Shown: positions 24,984 to 33,520 of the stretch, in pieces
Numbering within the stretch: the stretch's first letter is position 1
How the letters are laid out: every line of letters starts with the position of its first letter
Translations under genes and position numbers: made by a program
NCBI GenBank assembly: GCA_035541895.1
Contig: DATKMK010000065.1
Location: 1-59,086, forward strand
Direction of reading: 5' to 3'
Length of the DNA stretch: 59,086 bases
From: DATKMK01 sp035541895
GTDB taxonomy: Bacteria; Desulfobacterota; Binatia; HRBIN30; JACQVA1
Notes under the pieces: model-generated
Told to the model about the DNA's origin: nothing
Databases searched by the model: none
The model's input: only the letters and a program-made list of their open reading frames with translations

Positions 24984-26293
24984 CGATCGACGATTGGCTC
25001 ATCGCCTTGTATGAGCGCGTGAGCGGTACGGCTGCCACTCCGCGCAGCTCGGCGGCAATTCGCCGCTTCGGTCCCTACTTGGGCGGCATGATCGTCGCCA
25101 AGGGTCTGTCGACTCTCGGGCAGCTTCTGATCGGTCGTTTGCTCGGCCCCGCCGAGTTCGGCCGGGTTGCGGTGGTGCTGGCCACGGCGAATGTGGTGGC
25201 CGTTCCGCTGGCCGGTGCCTGGGGCACGGCGTTCGTGCGATACGCCGCTGCGCAACCCGACTCGGTGTGGATGCCGCTGCTGCGGTGGACGGCCATGATG
25301 ACATTGGCCTCGTCCGGTATCGTCGCTGCCGTCGTCGTCGCTGCGGCGCCATTCCTCGCGGTGTGGTTGGATCTCCCGCCGGCACTGGTGATTGCCGGTG
25401 GAGTTCTCGGCGTCGGCATGGCGCTGTGGCTGCTCGCCAAGTTCGCGTGTCAGGGCAGGGAAGATTGGGGACGCTTTGTTGCCATCGAGTTGCTGTGGGG
25501 GCTCGGGTTGATGTTGGGGTGCGCGGCGGCGCTGCGCGTGGCGGTGCCGACCTGGGTCTATGCTGTCGGGCTATTTTGGTTCGCCTATCTGCTCGGCACG
25601 CTCGCGGCAGGCAAGTATCTCGTGGCGGCCTTCTCGCAACAATGGACACACCGCGATCGCCCGGTCGTTCAATTCGGGCAGTTTGCGCTGCTCACCAGCC
25701 TGGGCAACACGATCATCTTGTACGCCGATCGCTTCGTCGCGCAGCGCGCATTGGGATTCAGCGAAGTTGGGGTGTACCAGGTCTACAGCTTTGTTACCGT
25801 TGGGGTTGCGACCTTGCTCGTTACCTTAGTCAACAACTTCGCCTTTCCGCTCTTTGCCCAGGGCGACCTGCGCGCGTTTGCACGGCTGTTTCGCACCAGC
25901 TTCGTACGCCTGTCGCCGCTGATTGTCGGAGTGCTCTATCTGGCCGGTCTGGCCCAGATCGGGGTGACGGGATTTCCCCTACGCCTGGGGTTGTTGGCAA
26001 TCGCGACGCTCAGCGCCGTCGCCTGCATCCTCGCGGCATTCTCGGGCAATCTGGTGTTGAGTCAGGGGGTCGTCGGCGGACGCGTCAGCGCGCGGATCAG
26101 TGGGCTGTCGCTGCTGACATTCGCGATCGGCGCGATTCCCGCGGTCCGCTTGGGCGGCTTGTTCGGGCTCTTCGCGCTCTATACATTTATCTTCACCGGA
26201 ATGTTCTGGCTGTACCAGCGCGCGTTGGATCTGTTGCCGCTCAGCGCTTCGTCTCTGGATGCGACCGGAAGAGATGGGCGAGGGGCATGCTGA
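24980..26293 (+). CDS. Polysaccharide flippase (Wzx/MATE-like)
   Basis: A 437-residue polytopic protein with about twelve to fourteen membrane helices. The first block FGPYLGGMIVAKGLSTLGQLL and then LLGPAEFGRVAVVLAT are typical of oligosaccharide flippases (PST family), which move lipid-linked glycans across the inner membrane. ATG 24980 overlaps the GT4 stop. The prepilin peptidase gene overlaps the end of this gene, so glycan export and pilin processing are translated from one message. Confidence 0.8.
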   Translation: MTIDDWLIALYERVSGTAATPRSSAAIRRFGPYLGGMIVAKGLSTLGQLLIGRLLGPAEFGRVAVVLATANVVAVPLAGAWGTAFVRYAAAQPDSVWMPLLRWTAMMTLASSGIVAAVVVAAAPFLAVWLDLPPALVIAGGVLGVGMALWLLAKFACQGREDWGRFVAIELLWGLGLMLGCAAALRVAVPTWVYAVGLFWFAYLLGTLAAGKYLVAAFSQQWTHRDRPVVQFGQFALLTSLGNTIILYADRFVAQRALGFSEVGVYQVYSFVTVGVATLLVTLVNNFAFPLFAQGDLRAFARLFRTSFVRLSPLIVGVLYLAGLAQIGVTGFPLRLGLLAIATLSAVACILAAFSGNLVLSQGVVGGRVSARISGLSLLTFAIGAIPAVRLGGLFGLFALYTFIFTGMFWLYQRALDLLPLSASSLDATGRDGRGAC

Positions 26294-27060
26294 TGATCTA
26301 CGCGGTAGCCTTCATCTTCGGCGCGATAGTGGGCAGCTTCCTCAACGTCTGCATCCATCGCATTCCAAGCGGGGAGTCGATCGTCTCTCCACCCTCGCGC
26401 TGCCCGCAGTGTGGGATGCACATTCGGCCGATCGACAACATTCCGCTCATGAGTTATCTCCTGCTGCGCGGCCGCTGCCGGCAGTGTCAGGTGCGCATCT
26501 CTCCGCGTTATCCGTTCGTGGAAGCACTGAGCGGGCTCGCCGGTGTCGCGGCGGTGTGGCGCTTCGATGACGTGATCGGTGCGGTAATCGCATTTGCGTT
26601 CGTGGCCGCGCTGATCGTCGTGACGTTCATCGATCTCGACCATCAAATCATTCCTGACGCGATCAGCATCCCGGGAATCGCCATCGGACTCGCGTTGTCG
26701 TCGGTGCGCAATGAACCGGGATTTCGCAGCGCCCTGATCGGCGCGCTGCTCGGATACGGCGTCCTCTACGCCGTGGCCACCGGCTACTATTGGCTGCGCA
26801 AGGAGGAAGGCATGGGCGGCGGCGATCTGAAGTTGCTCGCGATGATCGGTGCATTCCTCGGTTGGAAAGCGGTGCCGGTGACGTTACTGCTCGGGTCATT
26901 GAGCGGCTCGGTGGTCGGACTGACGTTGAGTGCGGTCTACGGCCGCGACACGCGTATCCCGATCCCATTCGGTCCGTTCCTGGCCGCCGGCGCGGTGTGC
27001 GCGCTGTTCTTCGGTGACGCACTGATCGATTGGTATCTCGGCCTCGCTGCCGGCGTCTAG
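26287..27060 (+). CDS. pilD: Prepilin peptidase / N-methyltransferase PilD
   Basis: A 257-residue membrane aspartic protease that cuts prepilin leaders and methylates the new N-terminus. Four cysteines form the cytoplasmic zinc module (C39, C42, C64, C67: CPQC and CRQC). The conserved aspartate regions are FIDLDHQIIPD (Asp116-Asp124) and GMGGGD (Asp180). About seven hydrophobic helices are seen. ATG 26287 has a good GAGGGGC ribosome site and overlaps the flippase end by seven bases; ATG 26293 is possible. It should process both pilins and the minor pilins downstream. Confidence 0.95.
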   Translation: MLMIYAVAFIFGAIVGSFLNVCIHRIPSGESIVSPPSRCPQCGMHIRPIDNIPLMSYLLLRGRCRQCQVRISPRYPFVEALSGLAGVAAVWRFDDVIGAVIAFAFVAALIVVTFIDLDHQIIPDAISIPGIAIGLALSSVRNEPGFRSALIGALLGYGVLYAVATGYYWLRKEEGMGGGDLKLLAMIGAFLGWKAVPVTLLLGSLSGSVVGLTLSAVYGRDTRIPIPFGPFLAAGAVCALFFGDALIDWYLGLAAGV

Positions 27061-27161
27061 CCGGCGTCCATCTTCCACCTGTCGCGCGTCTTGTCGGCGC
27101 GAAAGGCAACCATCTAACATTCGCGGCGGTCGCTTCCTGATTGCCGAGCGGAGTCAAGGAA

Positions 27162-27608
27162 ATGTGGAGCCAACGCGCGGGGCTCACGCTGCTCGAAGTG
27201 GTTGTCGCCCTCTCCGTGAGTGCGGTGCTCGCGGGCACGTGCGTCCTCGCGTACGCGAAGATGCTGGACGATATCAGGCTGAATCACGCCACGCGTCAGA
27301 TCCTGCTGGATTTGGCGGCTACGCGCACCCGCGCCCTCGCGGACAACACCGGCCATCGGCTCGTGTTCCTTCCTACCAACACGTATCAGCCGCAAGTGCA
27401 GATCAACACCAAGTATACCGACGAAGCGGTTCCGGTGGTGTTGCCGACCGGCATCGACCTGACCGGCTGTACGGCTTCCGGCTCCGCGGTGACGTTCCGC
27501 CCACGCGGCAACGCGGCAACCTTCGGGACGATCACCGTGCGCAACCGATCCGGTCACGAGCGCCGCGTGATCGTCGACATCGCCGGCCGAATTCGCATCG
27601 ATCAATGA
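27162..27608 (+). CDS. fimT: FimT/GspH-like minor pilin
   Basis: A 148-residue minor pseudopilin. The leader MWSQRAG is cut before LTLLEVVVAL, with Glu5 in place; the C-terminal part has the beta-rich GspH/FimT form (TFRPRGNAATFGTITV...). Minor pilins form the pilus tip or prime assembly. ATG 27162 has an AAGGA ribosome site. It lies about 100 bases after pilD, in a gap with no promoter I could identify, and its stop overlaps the next start as ATGA. Confidence 0.85.
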   Translation: MWSQRAGLTLLEVVVALSVSAVLAGTCVLAYAKMLDDIRLNHATRQILLDLAATRTRALADNTGHRLVFLPTNTYQPQVQINTKYTDEAVPVVLPTGIDLTGCTASGSAVTFRPRGNAATFGTITVRNRSGHERRVIVDIAGRIRIDQ

Positions 27609-27940
27609 CTGCACGCGGTTACAGCTTGATCGAGTGCATGGTGGCGGTCGCAATCATCGGAGTGGTGGCGACTGCGGTGACCGGCGCGGTGGCCACCACG
27701 CAGCGCGGACGACAACTGAGCGAGAACTGGATGCGAGCCACGGAGTTGGCCGTCCAGCGGATCGAAGCGTTCCGTGCTGGCGTGGTGATCGACGATCAGC
27801 CGACCAACGGCATCTTCCAACGCGCCAGCTCGGTGACGCCGGTGCCGAATCATCCGGGTCTGGCGCGTCTCGATGTCTCGGTCACCTGGACCGACCCCGC
27901 TGCGCACGTCCTCCAGATGTCAACGCTGGTCCTGCAATGA
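27605..27940 (+). CDS. pilV: PilV-like minor pilin
   Basis: A 111-residue pseudopilin with the very short leader MTARG cut before YSLIECMVAVAII; Glu5 is present. The following pattern (NWMRATELAVQRIEAFRAG) matches the PilV/GspI group. It is short for PilV, which usually has 150-180 residues. Its start and stop both overlap neighbours as ATGA, so translation of the minor pilins is coupled. Confidence 0.78.
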   Translation: MTARGYSLIECMVAVAIIGVVATAVTGAVATTQRGRQLSENWMRATELAVQRIEAFRAGVVIDDQPTNGIFQRASSVTPVPNHPGLARLDVSVTWTDPAAHVLQMSTLVLQ

Positions 27941-28533
27941 GACGACCGCGAGATCAACGCGGATTCTCGTTTGCCGAAGTGCTGGTCACCATGGTGTTCG
28001 CGTTGTGGCTGGCGCTCATGCTGCAGCAATTCCAGCGGACGATCTCTTTCAGCGTGCAAGCGCAGGAACAACGTGGCCAGGCGCAGGAACTCGCCCGCAT
28101 CGGTATCGATCTCATGGCGCGCGAGCTACGACTGGCCGGCTACAGCGGAGCGGGGACGCCGCTGTTGCCGTTGCGCATCGCCGGACCCACCACGATCGAA
28201 GTGCAGGCCGACTTGAACGGCAACGGTGCCGTCACCGATTCGAATGAAGTTGTGAATTACAGCTACGACGCCGCCAAGCAGGCGTTGATGCGCTCGACCA
28301 GCGGAGGATCGCCGCAGCCAATGGTCGATCACGTGCCCGCCGGCGCCTTCCAACTCGAATATCACGACGGTGCGGGAACCGTGCTCGCCGGCACGCTCAC
28401 TGCGGCGGCGCGCGCCCAAGTGCGGGAAGTCGTCATCCGACTCGGCGTGGAATTCCCCCTGCGCTACCCTGCGCCCCATTCGGTCGTGGTGTCGCACACC
28501 GAACGTGTGCAGCTCAGGAATGCCGGCCTATGA
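27937..28533 (+). CDS. pilW: PilW-like minor pilin
   Basis: A 198-residue pseudopilin with leader MRRPRDQRG, cut before FSFAEVLVTM, and Glu5 present. The segment QEQRGQAQELARIGIDLMARELRLAGYSG is characteristic of PilW/GspJ proteins, as is the later DLNGNGAVTDSNEVVNYSYD, an acidic stretch common in PilW. It overlaps both neighbours as ATGA. Confidence 0.85.
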   Translation: MRRPRDQRGFSFAEVLVTMVFALWLALMLQQFQRTISFSVQAQEQRGQAQELARIGIDLMARELRLAGYSGAGTPLLPLRIAGPTTIEVQADLNGNGAVTDSNEVVNYSYDAAKQALMRSTSGGSPQPMVDHVPAGAFQLEYHDGAGTVLAGTLTAAARAQVREVVIRLGVEFPLRYPAPHSVVVSHTERVQLRNAGL

Positions 28534-29657
28534 GCGCACCCCACGCTGGACGGCCGTCGCGAGAGCGCGGTAGTGCCCTGACGGCCACTTTGGGTACGAC
28601 TGCGGTGGTGCTGCCGATGGCGGCGTTCGCGCTCTTGCTCGCGCGTGGAAGCTTCTACATCCAAAACAACACCCGGGCGCAGGCCGAGGCTCTCTACGTT
28701 GCTGAAGCGGGATTGACGCATGCCCTTGCCGACGTCGTTCCCGAGGTGACGTTGACCGCGCTGCTTGACGGGCCCGATCAGCGGCACGGCACCGCTGACG
28801 ACGGTGTCTTTCCGTTTCGCGAAGGGTCGCCAGGTTTCTTTCCGCGGGCGCCGTTTCGCTATGACGTCAGCATCGAGTCGGTCAACGCCACGTTATTTCG
28901 GCTGACCTCGACCGGGTACGGCCAGCGCAACGCACGTGTGGTCGTCGAAGGGCTGGCCCTGCTTGACCCGCAGCCCTACGCGGCCGCCGCTGTGTATTCG
29001 CCGGCGCTGGTGAGTGTCGCCCTCGGGCGCGATTTCCTGGTGAGCGGTTTCGATCATGTCGCCGGTGACGCCCCCGACCATCCCACCGGCAGCAATCCCG
29101 CGTTGCCGGCAGTTGGCGTCGGCAGCGATACCACCGCCGGCAGTCTGCGCGCCGGCTTGCAGCCGTACGAGGCCGCCGCGCTCGTCGGCAAGAACGGACC
29201 GGCCAGCATCGCTGCGGCGTCCGGCCCCGATCTGGAGAAGTTGATCACCGCGTCGACAAGCATGCCCGGTGGAGTTGCCACTTCAGTCAGCGCCCTTGCG
29301 TCGGGCGCTCACCTCGGCACCGCATCAAAACCACAGGTGACGGTGCTCGACAACGATGCGGTACTCGGCGCCAGCGTCGATGGCGTGGGCATCCTGATCG
29401 CGCCACGTGGATTGCGCATCGCCGGCAGCTTTTCGTTTGCGGGCGTCATGCTGGTCCGCGGCGACTTGACGTGTGACCCCACCAGCGACGTGCGCATCGA
29501 TGGTGGCCTGGGCATGAGCGGTTCGAATCCTCGCGCGACGTTCGCCGGCCGCGGCGCGGTCACGACCGATCGCGCGCTTCTCGCAGGCACTGACCAGCAG
29601 TTCCCCAACCTGCTGCCGCACGGGGTGTTGCCCAAGGGTTGGCGTGAAGTGTTTTGA
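28530..29657 (+). CDS. pilX: PilX-like pilus protein, oversized
   Basis: A 375-residue protein with a charged leader ending RERG, then SALTATLGTTAVVLPMAAFALLL. Position 5 after the cleavage site is Ala, not Glu, as expected of PilX/GspK-type tip subunits. The helix ends in RAQAEALYVAEAGLTHALAD, a PilX signature. The rest (about 280 residues) is Gly/Ala/Ser-rich with beta-like repeats and is much larger than usual PilX (about 170-200), so the protein could carry an adhesive or tip domain. No PilY1 gene follows. Confidence 0.75.
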   Translation: MSAPHAGRPSRERGSALTATLGTTAVVLPMAAFALLLARGSFYIQNNTRAQAEALYVAEAGLTHALADVVPEVTLTALLDGPDQRHGTADDGVFPFREGSPGFFPRAPFRYDVSIESVNATLFRLTSTGYGQRNARVVVEGLALLDPQPYAAAAVYSPALVSVALGRDFLVSGFDHVAGDAPDHPTGSNPALPAVGVGSDTTAGSLRAGLQPYEAAALVGKNGPASIAAASGPDLEKLITASTSMPGGVATSVSALASGAHLGTASKPQVTVLDNDAVLGASVDGVGILIAPRGLRIAGSFSFAGVMLVRGDLTCDPTSDVRIDGGLGMSGSNPRATFAGRGAVTTDRALLAGTDQQFPNLLPHGVLPKGWREVF

Positions 29658-29698
29658 ACGTCCGGCGAGCCACGGCAGACTCGCCAGTCCGCCGCCCC

Positions 29699-29851
29699 CT
29701 ACGCGCCTTGGCTCTCGTCGCCGCCGTCGTCGTCTCCTTCATCCCCCTCTTCATCGGCAATCACCTGACCGACATGATGGCTGACGAGCGCGAGTCGATG
29801 CGCCAACACCAGCGTGGTGGTCAACAGCATGGACATGGCGAGTCGCTTCAT
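29699..29851 (-). CDS. Small secreted acidic protein (50 residues)
   Basis: An ATG at 29851 follows a perfect AAGGAGGT ribosome site by seven bases. The peptide starts MKRLAMSMLLTTTLVLAH, a plausible signal sequence, and ends in an acidic tail of Asp, Glu and Gly (EEGDEGDDDGG). The acidic tail and two nearby His residues could bind metal; I do not recognise a family. It is convergent with pilX, 41 bases away. The ribosome site is the main support. Confidence 0.5.
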   Translation of the reverse strand: MKRLAMSMLLTTTLVLAHRLALVSHHVGQVIADEEGDEGDDDGGDESQGA

Positions 29852-30322
29852 GGTTCCTACCTCCTTGGTATTGGTGTCAGCGCGCAAGACTCCGTACGTG
29901 ACAAGAAGCAAACCGGGAGCCAGGCGTGCCGCGCGCGGACATGCGATCGCCGCATTGCGGTTGCAGCTACTCGCGGTGGTCGTACTGGCGAAACAAGAGG
30001 CGCCACCGCCTCCACAACATGCACCGGGTAGTCCGCGGAACACCCTTCCCCTGCAATGTCACTCGATCCGGACGTTTTGCCGGCGCGATGATCGCTCCGG
30101 CAGGGTGGTTGCGACAAAAGTGATGTTTGTCATCGCGCGATCTTCTCTTGTCCCTCAACGATCCACGAATGTGTGCGGTTGACGGGCGAAGAGGGTACGT
30201 TGCCCGCTACCTGCGACTCGATTACACTCGCGCGAGTGATGGCTGTTCGATGCATACCGCACGTCTGGTTTCTCCCGCGGTTTGATTGTCCAGTCGCCGC
30301 TCATTCGCGAGTTCGTTGACCC
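29852..30322 (+). other. Intergenic region before the RND pump genes
   Basis: These 471 bases hold no convincing gene. They should contain the promoter of the small minus-strand gene and that of the RND operon. A moderate sigma-70-like site for the latter is listed separately at 30200-30228. I saw no terminator or repeat. Confidence 0.5.
30200..30228 (+). promoter_or_regulatory. Possible sigma-70 promoter for the RND operon
   Basis: TTGCCC and TACACT are separated by 17 bases, each four of six matches to the -35 and -10 consensus. Transcription would begin near 30235, about 88 bases before the RND start codon. Confidence 0.3.
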
Positions 30323-33300
30323 ATGTGGATCGTTCGTCTGGCGCTGCGCCGCCCACTGTCGGTCGCGGTTATGGCCCTGCTGATGATGGTGCTCGGCGCG
30401 CTGTCCTTCGCGCTGATGAATGTCGACATCTTCCCGTCGATCGATCTGCCGGTCGTGCTGGTGGTGTGGAACTATCCGGGCCTGTCGGCGACCGATATGG
30501 AGCGTCGGGTGGTGTTGCTCAGCGAGCGTGCCTTCTCGACGACGGTCAACGGCATCGAACACATGGAGTCGGAGTCGTTCAACGGCATCGGCATGATCAA
30601 GGTGTATTTCCACGCGGGGGCGCCGGTCTCCGGTGCGATCGCGCAGATGAGCGCGGTGGCGGAAACGGTTTTGCGTTTCATGCCGCCCGGCATTCAGGCG
30701 CCCAACATCATCGACTTCAACGCCGCCAACGTTCCGGTTGCGCAGCTCGACGTGCATAGCGAAACCTTGCCCGAGCAAGAGTTGTTCGACTACGGTCTCA
30801 ACTTCATTCGCATCAAACTGTTCACCATCGAGGGGCTGGCCTCGCCGGCGCCTTTGGGCGGGGTCGGGCGTGCGGTGATGGTCAATCTGCATCCGGCCGA
30901 CTTGTACGCCAACGCCCTGTCGCCCCAAGACATCGGTAATGCGCTGTCCTCGACCAACGTGATCATTCCGGCGGGAACCGCCAAGATTGGTGACCGCGAG
31001 TACAATGTCGCGCTCAACGGCAGCCCGCCGCGCGCGGACGATTTCAATCAGCTGCCGATCAAAGTCGCCGACGGTACGCCTATCTTGCTCGGCGACGTGG
31101 CGCCGGTGACCAATACCCACCAAGTGCAGACCAACGTGGTGCGCGTGAACGGCAAGCGCGCCACGTATCTCCTGGTCATCAAGCATGCGGCGGCGTCGAC
31201 CTTGGCGGTGGTGAATCGCGTCAAGGCAATGATTCCTGAAATCCTCGCGACGGCGCCGAAGGGCTTGGACGTGACGTTATCGTTCGATCAGTCGCAGTTC
31301 GTTCGCGCGGCATTGTGGGATGTCGTGCAAGAGGCGGTCACAGCGGCGGTGTTGGTCGCGGTCATGGTGCTCATCTTCCTGGGGTCGATGCGCAGCATGA
31401 TCATCGTCATCGTTTCGATTCCGCTGTCGATTTTGACCGCGTTCATCGCGCTGAAGTTGTCCGGTCAGACGGTGAATACGATGACCTTGGGCGGCCTGGC
31501 GTTGGCGGTCGGCATGCTGGTCGACGACGCCACCGTCGAAATCGAGAACATCCACCGCAACCACGCCATGCACAAGCCGTTGCTGGTCGCGATTCTCGAT
31601 GGCGCGTCGCAAATCGCGATGCCGACGTTCGTCGGCACGCTGGCGATCTGCATCGTCTTCTTTCCGGTTGTCTTGCTGTCGGGGGTCGCCAAGTTCTTGT
31701 TCACCCCGCTGGCGTTGGCGGTGGTGTACGCGATGCTCACGTCGTACTTGCTGTCGCGTACGCTGGTGACGACCATGGCGCGCTACCTGTTGCCGGAAAC
31801 GCACACTGAACACGTCGGTCATGGACTGTGGGGCCGCTTCGTGCGGTGGTTCGACGATCACTTCGATCGGCTGCGCAATGTGTACCGCAGCGCGCTGGGC
31901 CGCTTCATTGCTCGGCGCGCGTTCGCGCTGTCGTGCGTTGGGACGGTGTTTGTTGCGTCGGGCTTGATCCTCTTGGTTGTCGGCGAAGACTTCTTCCCAA
32001 CCGTCGACGCCGGCATGATGAAGCTACACGTGCGGGCGCCCACCGGCACGCGCATCGAAAAGACCGAGCGCATCGTCGACGAAGTCGAGCGCACGCTTCG
32101 CGACCTGATTCCGCCGGACGAGTTGGCGGGGATCAGCGACAACATCGGCACGCCAATCTCTTACAACCTTGCCTTCTATCAGACCGACAGCATCGGCCCG
32201 CACGATGCCGACGTCTTGGTTCAGCTCCAGCCGAAGCATGCGCCGACCGCAGGCTATCAGGACGCCATCCGTCGCGAACTCGGGCGCAAGCTGCCGGACA
32301 CACAAATCTACTTTCAGGCGGCGGACATCGTCAGCCAGGTGCTGAACTTCGGATTGCCCGCGGCGATCGACGCGCAGATTTCGGGCGCTGACTTGCACAC
32401 GGAGTACGAGATTGCGACGCGGCTGATGGCCGAGATGCAGCGGATCCCCGGGCTCACGGATCTCCGCATTCCCGAACCGCTCGACTATCCGACGCTCAAG
32501 GTCAACGTCGATCGCTCGAAAGCGTTGCCGCTGGGCATTACACAGGCGGACGTGGCCTCAAGCCTGCTGACCTCGCTGAGCACCAGCTTCTTGCTCCAGC
32601 CGAACCAGTGGCTCGATCCGAGCAACGGCGTGAACTACAACGTCCTGCTGCAGACCCCCCAACACCTGGTCGACTCGATCCAGGCGTTGGCGGAGACGCC
32701 GCTGAACGGCGCCCGCCTCAACGGGTCCGGCGGATCCCCGCAACTGTTGGCGAACATCGCGACGATTTCTCAGGCGGTCGAGCCGGCGGTGATCAATCAC
32801 TACACCGTTCAACGGGTCATCGACGTCAACGCCGGCGTGTCGGGCCGCGACCTCGGCAGCGCTTCGGCGGCGGTCGAACGCGCGATTGCGTCGCTCGGCG
32901 AGTTGCCGCGTGGGGCGAAGATCGTTGTCCGCGGCCAAAGTCAGGCGATGCGGGAGTCGTTTGCGACGCTTGGCGAAGCGCTCGTGTTGGCGGTGATTCT
33001 CGTCTACTTGTTGATGGTGGCGAACTTCCAGTCATGGCTCGAGCCGTTCATCATCCTACTGGCCGTGCCTGGGGCCTTGGTCGGCGTAGTCTGGATGCTC
33101 GTGCTGACCGGGACGACGATCAATGTAGAATCGTTGATGGGAGCGATCATGGCCGTGGGCGTCGCCGTCGCCAACGGCAACCTATTGGTGACGTTCGCCA
33201 ACGAACTGCGCGAGGAAGGCTACAGTCCGGTGGCCGCCGCGATCGAGGCCGGTCGGATTCGCCTGCGCCCGATCATCATGACCGCACTAGCGATGATTCT

Positions 33301-33517
33301 GGGCATGTTACCAATGGCGCTCGCGATGGGCGCCGGCGCCGATCAGAACGCCCCGCTCGGCCGCGCGGTCATCGGCGGGCTGATCATGGCGACCTTGACC
33401 ACGCTTTTCGTGGTGCCGGCAGTGTACTCGGTTTTCGGTCGCTCGGTGATCGGAAAGCATCATCGCGATGCAGAAATCAACGCCGTGGTCGCATCCGATA
33501 CGGTGATGGGAAGCTGA
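30323..33517 (+). CDS. RND-family efflux transporter (AcrB/HAE1 type)
   Basis: A 1064-residue proton-driven inner-membrane exporter. N-terminal MWIVRLALRRPLSVAVMALLMM is the first helix; two large periplasmic loops follow helices one and seven. Proton-relay aspartates are seen in GMLVDDATVEIENIHRNH of helix four. The family segment near helix eleven reads VGVAVANGNLLV, with NGNLL where many pumps have a different consensus. HAE1 pumps expel hydrophobic compounds together with an adaptor and an outer-membrane channel. The adaptor follows four bases later; no outer-membrane factor gene is in the window. The weak ribosome site at 30323 leaves the start slightly uncertain. Confidence 0.92.
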   Translation: MWIVRLALRRPLSVAVMALLMMVLGALSFALMNVDIFPSIDLPVVLVVWNYPGLSATDMERRVVLLSERAFSTTVNGIEHMESESFNGIGMIKVYFHAGAPVSGAIAQMSAVAETVLRFMPPGIQAPNIIDFNAANVPVAQLDVHSETLPEQELFDYGLNFIRIKLFTIEGLASPAPLGGVGRAVMVNLHPADLYANALSPQDIGNALSSTNVIIPAGTAKIGDREYNVALNGSPPRADDFNQLPIKVADGTPILLGDVAPVTNTHQVQTNVVRVNGKRATYLLVIKHAAASTLAVVNRVKAMIPEILATAPKGLDVTLSFDQSQFVRAALWDVVQEAVTAAVLVAVMVLIFLGSMRSMIIVIVSIPLSILTAFIALKLSGQTVNTMTLGGLALAVGMLVDDATVEIENIHRNHAMHKPLLVAILDGASQIAMPTFVGTLAICIVFFPVVLLSGVAKFLFTPLALAVVYAMLTSYLLSRTLVTTMARYLLPETHTEHVGHGLWGRFVRWFDDHFDRLRNVYRSALGRFIARRAFALSCVGTVFVASGLILLVVGEDFFPTVDAGMMKLHVRAPTGTRIEKTERIVDEVERTLRDLIPPDELAGISDNIGTPISYNLAFYQTDSIGPHDADVLVQLQPKHAPTAGYQDAIRRELGRKLPDTQIYFQAADIVSQVLNFGLPAAIDAQISGADLHTEYEIATRLMAEMQRIPGLTDLRIPEPLDYPTLKVNVDRSKALPLGITQADVASSLLTSLSTSFLLQPNQWLDPSNGVNYNVLLQTPQHLVDSIQALAETPLNGARLNGSGGSPQLLANIATISQAVEPAVINHYTVQRVIDVNAGVSGRDLGSASAAVERAIASLGELPRGAKIVVRGQSQAMRESFATLGEALVLAVILVYLLMVANFQSWLEPFIILLAVPGALVGVVWMLVLTGTTINVESLMGAIMAVGVAVANGNLLVTFANELREEGYSPVAAAIEAGRIRLRPIIMTALAMILGMLPMALAMGAGADQNAPLGRAVIGGLIMATLTTLFVVPAVYSVFGRSVIGKHHRDAEINAVVASDTVMGS

Positions 33518-33520
33518 TTC

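Noticed and set aside
29654..30031. Plus-strand open frame across the small acidic peptide gene
   Set aside because: No ribosome site or domain; composition is that of antisense sequence.
30155..31186. Minus-strand frame opposite the start of the RND pump gene
   Set aside because: Shadow of the RND coding sequence; no family features.
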